DNA of 32,833 nucleotides from SAR324 cluster bacterium (lineage in GTDB: Bacteria > SAR324 > JACQKK01), in NCBI GenBank assembly GCA_022574555.1, contig JACZRV010000032.1, positions 1 to 32,833 of the forward strand, read 5' to 3'. Position 1 is the stretch's first letter, and the number at the start of each line of letters is the position of its first letter. Shown here piece by piece: positions 29,140-32,833 of the stretch. The notes below the pieces were generated by a model. That model was given only the letters and a program-made list of their open reading frames with translations, had not been told where the DNA came from and did not search any database. The position numbers were made by a program, and so were the translations under genes.

Positions 29140-30915
29140 ATAGGCAATGTTGGGGCGGGAGCGGGCCGGGGCCCGTGCATTGCCGTCCTGACGGCAATCC
29201 TGCTAGCGGCATCGTCGCACCCTGCGTTCCCGGGGGGCGCGGCGGACTGGCAAGCCGCGTCTGGCTACGCAGTGGAAGCGGTGAGCAGCGGCTGGGCACT
29301 GCCATCGGATATCCGCTTCGTTCCCCATCCGGGCGAGGCGCCCGGCGACCCCTTATACTACGTGGCGGAACTGCGCGGCACCATCAAGGTCGTGACCCGG
29401 GATGGCAGCGTGCACGTCTACGCCGACGATCTCCAGGGCTACCAGCCACCCGTCGAATTGCCGCAGACCCGCGGCGAGCTGGGCTTGGCGGGGATCTGCC
29501 TCGATCCCGTCAACGGATATTTGTTCGCCACGACGATCTATTGGAAGAATGCCGCATTGTACAACAGGATCGTCCGCTTCGAGCACGATGGGCGCCGCTT
29601 TGGCCTCCGGCCGGCGCGCCGGATCGAGATCGAGGCGCCCTTTGCAGGGTTCACCTCCGCGGTGTCGCACCAGGTGGGAAAATGCGTGATCGCCCCCGAC
29701 AGCACACTGTATGTGGGCGTGGGCGATGCGGATGAACCGCATCGGGCGCAGGGCCTGGACAACCCCAGCGGCAAGATTCTGCGCATGAACCTGGACGGCA
29801 GTGCGCCCCAGGATAACCCCTTCTACAACTCCAGCGATCCTGAGGCGGTCACCAACTACATCTATGCCTATGGACTCCGCAATCCGTTCGCCATCGCGCT
29901 GACCCGCACAGGTGTGCTCTATGCCGCCGATAACGGGCCGGGCCAGGACCGCCTGATCGAGGTGGTGGCTGGTATGAACTACTTGTGGGATGGCAAAGGC
30001 ATCAGTATCGGTGCGGGCGGCATCTGGTATTGGCGCCACTCGGTCGGACCGGCGGGGATGATCCACCTGGACCAGGCATCCACGTTTCCGCGCTGGCGGG
30101 GCAGCGTGCTGGTAGCCCAGGGCGGTAACCCCCTGGACCCGGGGCCGAGCCGGCGGGGCAATATCACGATTACCCGCATCCGGGTGCGCCCCGGTTGGGG
30201 GCTGCTGGACCGGCCGAGAACCGTAGTGTCCTTCCTGGGCAGCTACCACCAGATACTGGTGCCCATCGCCGAGGGGCCGGATGGACTCTACTTTTCCGGT
30301 ATGTTGCCGGACGATACCGGCCAAACCTGGCTGCTGCGAGTGGTACGCCGCGAAGGCGCGCGGCGCGATGTGCGGATGTTGTCTGGCGGGGATCTGTTCC
30401 AGTCCAAGGGCTGCGATGGCTGCCACAGGGTGGACGGCCTGGGTGGCAACAGGGGACCGGCCCTGGACAAGTTGGTCGATCGCTTGCTGGAGCGTTTGCA
30501 CAATCCCGCCTATGAAGCCCGGCTGCGGGCACTGGCCGATGGCCCGGATGCGGTGGCAAGCCGCCAAACCCCGGCCCTGGGCGACCTGCTGCATCTCGAC
30601 GGTGAGGCGCGCGTGCAGCGCTGGATCGAGCTGCGCTTGCAGGACCCGCGCTTCGACCAGGCCGATGCGCAGATGCCCAACCTGAAGCTTTCCCAGCGGG
30701 ATATCGCCGCTTTGGCCGAGTGGCTGATGACCCTGCGCAATCCCGTCGTCTCGACCTTGAGCACCGCGGAGCGATGGCACCGGGCATTTCGGGTCTGGTG
30801 GGACTCGGACCCCATCGCGCGTCCGACGGTGGCTTTCGTGCTGGGCGTTCTGTTGACCCTGCTGGCCCTGGGACTGGGAAGACGCACGCGGCGCTGGTTA
30901 CGGCGGCGCACCTGA
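29092..30915 (+). CDS. Membrane-tethered sugar/sorbosone dehydrogenase-like protein with cytochrome c domain
   Basis: From the ATG at 29092 the product has 607 residues. A repetitive start (MGTVMGTVMSTVMAK) leads into a signal peptide (CIAVLTAILLAASSHPAFPG). A six-bladed propeller of the glucose/sorbosone dehydrogenase type covers about 58-425: SGWALPSDIRFVP, RGELGLAGICLDP, the blade with GDADEPHRAQGLDNPSGKIL, and IYAYGLRNPFAIAL. Such propellers use PQQ to oxidise sugars; the exact substrate is unknown. A cytochrome c domain follows with CDGCH at 441-445 and probable axial Met528 in DAQMPNL. A C-terminal helix (FVLGVLLTLLALGLGRR) anchors the protein facing the periplasm. Electrons could pass from cofactor to haem within one chain. 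Start choice is uncertain, because each repeat unit supplies an in-frame ATG. Confidence 0.9.
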   Translation: MGTVMGTVMSTVMAKAIGNVGAGAGRGPCIAVLTAILLAASSHPAFPGGAADWQAASGYAVEAVSSGWALPSDIRFVPHPGEAPGDPLYYVAELRGTIKVVTRDGSVHVYADDLQGYQPPVELPQTRGELGLAGICLDPVNGYLFATTIYWKNAALYNRIVRFEHDGRRFGLRPARRIEIEAPFAGFTSAVSHQVGKCVIAPDSTLYVGVGDADEPHRAQGLDNPSGKILRMNLDGSAPQDNPFYNSSDPEAVTNYIYAYGLRNPFAIALTRTGVLYAADNGPGQDRLIEVVAGMNYLWDGKGISIGAGGIWYWRHSVGPAGMIHLDQASTFPRWRGSVLVAQGGNPLDPGPSRRGNITITRIRVRPGWGLLDRPRTVVSFLGSYHQILVPIAEGPDGLYFSGMLPDDTGQTWLLRVVRREGARRDVRMLSGGDLFQSKGCDGCHRVDGLGGNRGPALDKLVDRLLERLHNPAYEARLRALADGPDAVASRQTPALGDLLHLDGEARVQRWIELRLQDPRFDQADAQMPNLKLSQRDIAALAEWLMTLRNPVVSTLSTAERWHRAFRVWWDSDPIARPTVAFVLGVLLTLLALGLGRRTRRWLRRRT

Positions 30916-30919
30916 ACCG

Positions 30920-30949
30920 CGGCGCGCGCACTTTAGATTCCGCGCGCCG
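30920..30949 (+). terminator. Strong GC hairpin after the dehydrogenase-like gene
   Basis: CGGCGCGCG at 30920-30928 and CGCGCGCCG at 30941-30949 form a 9-bp stem around a 12-base loop, five bases after the stop codon. No U-tract follows, so it is probably a Rho-assisted or mRNA-stabilising structure. A competing inverted repeat, TTAGATT at 30933-30939 and AATCTAA at about 30957-30963, overlaps it; the two cannot form together. Confidence 0.45.
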
Positions 30950-31049
30950 GCTCACAAATCTAAGGCGTTCTTCACCTTAAGCCCGTTATCTGATATCCAT
31001 TCGTCATCGGCACCAAATTCGGCGTCCGTTACATCTGCCGGGGGATAGG

Positions 31050-32015
31050 GTGGAGAACCCCAAGTTACACGAAATTTTCAACGGCCGGGTTTTGGCCGCC
31101 GTCTGCCTGTTTTTCTGGGCGCTGGTGCCTTCCCTGGTGGCCCAGGAAACCAAGCCCGACGCCGCCGTGGCCCCGGTGGCGTCCCTGGGAGATATTTCCA
31201 CCGCCCAGCAGCGCATCGTCTTCAACAGCCTGGAATCCCTGTTGACCGGCTCTTACCAGTTGGTTTCCCAGGATGACTACGCCGAGGCCGAGGAACGCGC
31301 CTTTGCGGAACTGGAGGCCGACGAGTGCACCGAGGAACAGTGCATCCGGGCCATCCAGGACTACTTGCAGGTCGATCGCCTGTTCGTCTTGCAGATCATC
31401 CGCGAAGGGGACTTCAACCAATTGACCCTGACCTTGGTGCGGGCCGACGACAAGCTCGTCAAAGCGGAAACCTGCGAGGGCTGCTCCATTTCTCAATTGA
31501 ACGACACCGTCTACACCCTCTTCGCGGCCATCGTGGCCATCGACTTGGGCGGCCAGGCGCCCGCTTCCCCGGCACCGCCGGCGCCCGCCGCCCAGGCCCG
31601 CTTGGCGGAGGCCGCACGCCAGGATGAGCTCGACGCCGTCCTGGCCCCGTGGCGCTGGAAGTGGGGCTCCGCTCTGGCGGGGGGATTGCTGCTGGGCGCC
31701 TATGGCTTCACCGAATCCCAGTCCTTGGACGACAGCAACGCCAAGCAATCCAAACTGCTTGCGGACCTGGGGGACGGCTCGGACCTGACCCAGGCCGATT
31801 TCGACGCCCAAACCGCAGCCATCAAGAAAGAGGAGGCCAAGGCCGACGACCACCAGCAAAATGCGCTGGTGGGTTACCTGGCCTCCGCCGCATTACTGGG
31901 CCTGGCGGCCTGGATCTATTTCGACCCCGCCCCCGAGGTGGAAGCGGCCCTGGTCATCGTGCCGCTGATCCGGCCGCAAGGGGGTGTGGGCATCGCCCTG
32001 GCCGCCCGCTGGTGA
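31050..32015 (+). CDS. CsgG-like exported protein with C-terminal membrane hairpin
   Basis: The 321-residue protein starts at a GTG (no ATG is available), with a GGGGGATAGG sequence just upstream. The leader has a hydrophobic helix (RVLAAVCLFFWALVPSLVAQ). The N-terminal domain includes QRIVFNSLESLLTGSYQLVS, a segment with DECTEEQCIRAIQDYLQVDR and LFVLQIIREGDFNQLTLTLV, then CEGCSISQLNDTVYTLFAAI. This order (Q-x-x-L-S start, paired cysteines CTEEQC, a lipoprotein-sensor-like beta strand and CEGC) resembles the CsgG-type N-terminal fold seen in envelope proteins; the assignment is tentative. The last 110 residues form two hydrophobic helices around an Asp/Ser/Lys-rich loop (SLDDSNAKQSKLLADLGDG), like the protein at 21195-21665. 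It precedes the lipoprotein at 32041 by 25 bp and is likely in one operon with it. Confidence 0.72.
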   Translation: MENPKLHEIFNGRVLAAVCLFFWALVPSLVAQETKPDAAVAPVASLGDISTAQQRIVFNSLESLLTGSYQLVSQDDYAEAEERAFAELEADECTEEQCIRAIQDYLQVDRLFVLQIIREGDFNQLTLTLVRADDKLVKAETCEGCSISQLNDTVYTLFAAIVAIDLGGQAPASPAPPAPAAQARLAEAARQDELDAVLAPWRWKWGSALAGGLLLGAYGFTESQSLDDSNAKQSKLLADLGDGSDLTQADFDAQTAAIKKEEAKADDHQQNALVGYLASAALLGLAAWIYFDPAPEVEAALVIVPLIRPQGGVGIALAARW

Positions 32016-32040
32016 CCTGATGCGACACAGGGAGTATAAA

Positions 32041-32833
32041 ATGAAGCTGCGGCATTTCATCGCGATGGCGATTCTGCCCCTGCTGCTGACCGCGTGCCTG
32101 GAAGAGGCCAAGCAGGGTTCGAAGCAGATTCCCGAATTCCAGGGGGATAGCGGCGGCGATACCGGCACCAACACCGCGCCAGTGGCCGTGGACATTAGCA
32201 TAGCCACCGCCAAGGACACGCCGGTGGACATCACCCTGAGCGCCACCGACGCCGATGGCGATTCGCTGACCTTTACCGTGGTCAGCGACCCGGCCAGCGG
32301 AACCCTGAGCGCTTCGGAGCCAGCCGAAGTGGTGCTCGACATCCGGGCAGATAGCCATCGAGATGTTGAGGCGTTGCTCGCCGCAGTTGACGACTCCGCT
32401 GGTCCGCTCCCCTTCGCTCTTGAAGGTGCGACTACGGTGACCATGATCCTTTCGAGCCCGACCGGCCTGATTCCGTTCGCTGATGTACAAGTTGAGGCGG
32501 ACGTGTCGACTGGAGCGATTCGGTATCGGGACTACCGTTGGAAGCGTCTGGCAGCTAGCGTGGAGTTGCTCGGCGGACGGCTGGTTGTCCGCAACGGGCG
32601 TGCCGCGGACGGGACCGGCTCGATTGAATTTTCCGCCACGGCATCGATCGAAGAGGGCGGTTCGCCGTCCGATTGGCCGTTCACCCTTCACGCCGAGGCA
32701 ACCGACCTAGACGTCTCCAGGCTTGTCTCGAACGCAGGGCTTAGCACCGACGCCACAGGCTCACTGGAGGCTACCGCTGACTTCCACGGCCCCTGGCATT
32801 CACTTGCTTGGACCATCGACTTCCTCGTTCGTG
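32041..32833 (+). CDS. Lipoprotein with cadherin-like start and TamB/AsmA-like continuation (3' end missing)
   Basis: The frame starts at an ATG with AGGGAG 6 bp upstream and runs 264 codons to the window end without a stop. The leader MKLRHFIAMAILPLLLTAC is a lipoprotein signal with an LTAC lipobox. Residues about 48-90 (TAPVAVDISIATAKDTPVDI, then SATDADGDSLTFTVVSD) are the opening of an Ig/cadherin-like repeat. After residue 90 the sequence changes to an AsmA/TamB-like beta-strand pattern (for example ATDLDVSRLVSNAGLS, TGSLEATADFHGPWHSLAW). Before base 32310 all nine leucines use CTG; afterwards only 4 of 18 do, and CTT, TTG and CTA appear. I suspect two sources joined here, either by real recombination or by assembly error. 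A 6-bp inverted repeat (CTTCGG, CCGAAG) sits right at the join. Confidence 0.7.
   Translation, partial: MKLRHFIAMAILPLLLTACLEEAKQGSKQIPEFQGDSGGDTGTNTAPVAVDISIATAKDTPVDITLSATDADGDSLTFTVVSDPASGTLSASEPAEVVLDIRADSHRDVEALLAAVDDSAGPLPFALEGATTVTMILSSPTGLIPFADVQVEADVSTGAIRYRDYRWKRLAASVELLGGRLVVRNGRAADGTGSIEFSATASIEEGGSPSDWPFTLHAEATDLDVSRLVSNAGLSTDATGSLEATADFHGPWHSLAWTIDFLVR

Overview
The window reads as a high-GC chromosomal contig from an environmental proteobacterium in the broad sense. Class I adenylate cyclase, E. coli-type HemN, AroB, UvrC, TatC, an HD-GYP response regulator and several c-type cytochromes all fit Pseudomonadota or Desulfobacterota; the sequence alone does not settle the class. 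No rRNA, tRNA, CRISPR array, transposase or phage gene was found.

Layout. 1-1261 (minus): the truncated 5' part of a benzoate-CoA-ligase-type AMP-binding enzyme, then two decayed regulator fragments (Fis-type helix-turn-helix and PAS). 1288-2667 (minus): hemN. 3063-5071 (plus): a HAD phosphatase translationally coupled to a REC/HD-GYP c-di-GMP phosphodiesterase. 5184-8999 (minus): a TPR lipoprotein, a second lipoprotein coupled to it, and a degenerate receiver protein with a PilZ-like tail. 9324-10943 (plus): a 5'-nucleotidase-like/tetraheme cytochrome c fusion. 11053-12359: two small divergent genes. 12792-17376 (plus): a histidine kinase with an N-terminal cyclic-nucleotide-binding domain, followed 7 bp later by a class I adenylate cyclase. 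17426-21665 (minus): a compact operon of a small membrane protein, aroB, an endonuclease-III-like/RadC fusion and a glycosyltransferase. 21875-25004: uvrC, a truncated lipoprotein and tatC. 25637-32833 (plus): a 14-repeat WD40 protein, a membrane-tethered sugar-dehydrogenase-like/cytochrome c protein, a CsgG-like envelope protein, and a lipoprotein open at the window end that looks chimeric.

Two themes stand out. Second-messenger signalling is dense: cAMP synthesis sits beside a kinase whose cNMP pocket keeps the key Glu and Arg, and two proteins point to c-di-GMP. Separately, short in-frame tandem repeats (12 or 15 bp) sit in the leader segment of four exported proteins on the plus strand (9457, 24031, 25670, 29092). 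In two of them every unit carries an in-frame ATG. None was noticed in the cytoplasmic housekeeping genes.

Two cautions. Leucine codon use and domain type change abruptly near 32310 in the last gene, which may be an assembly chimera. Start codons of the exported proteins are uncertain because the repeats offer several in-frame choices.
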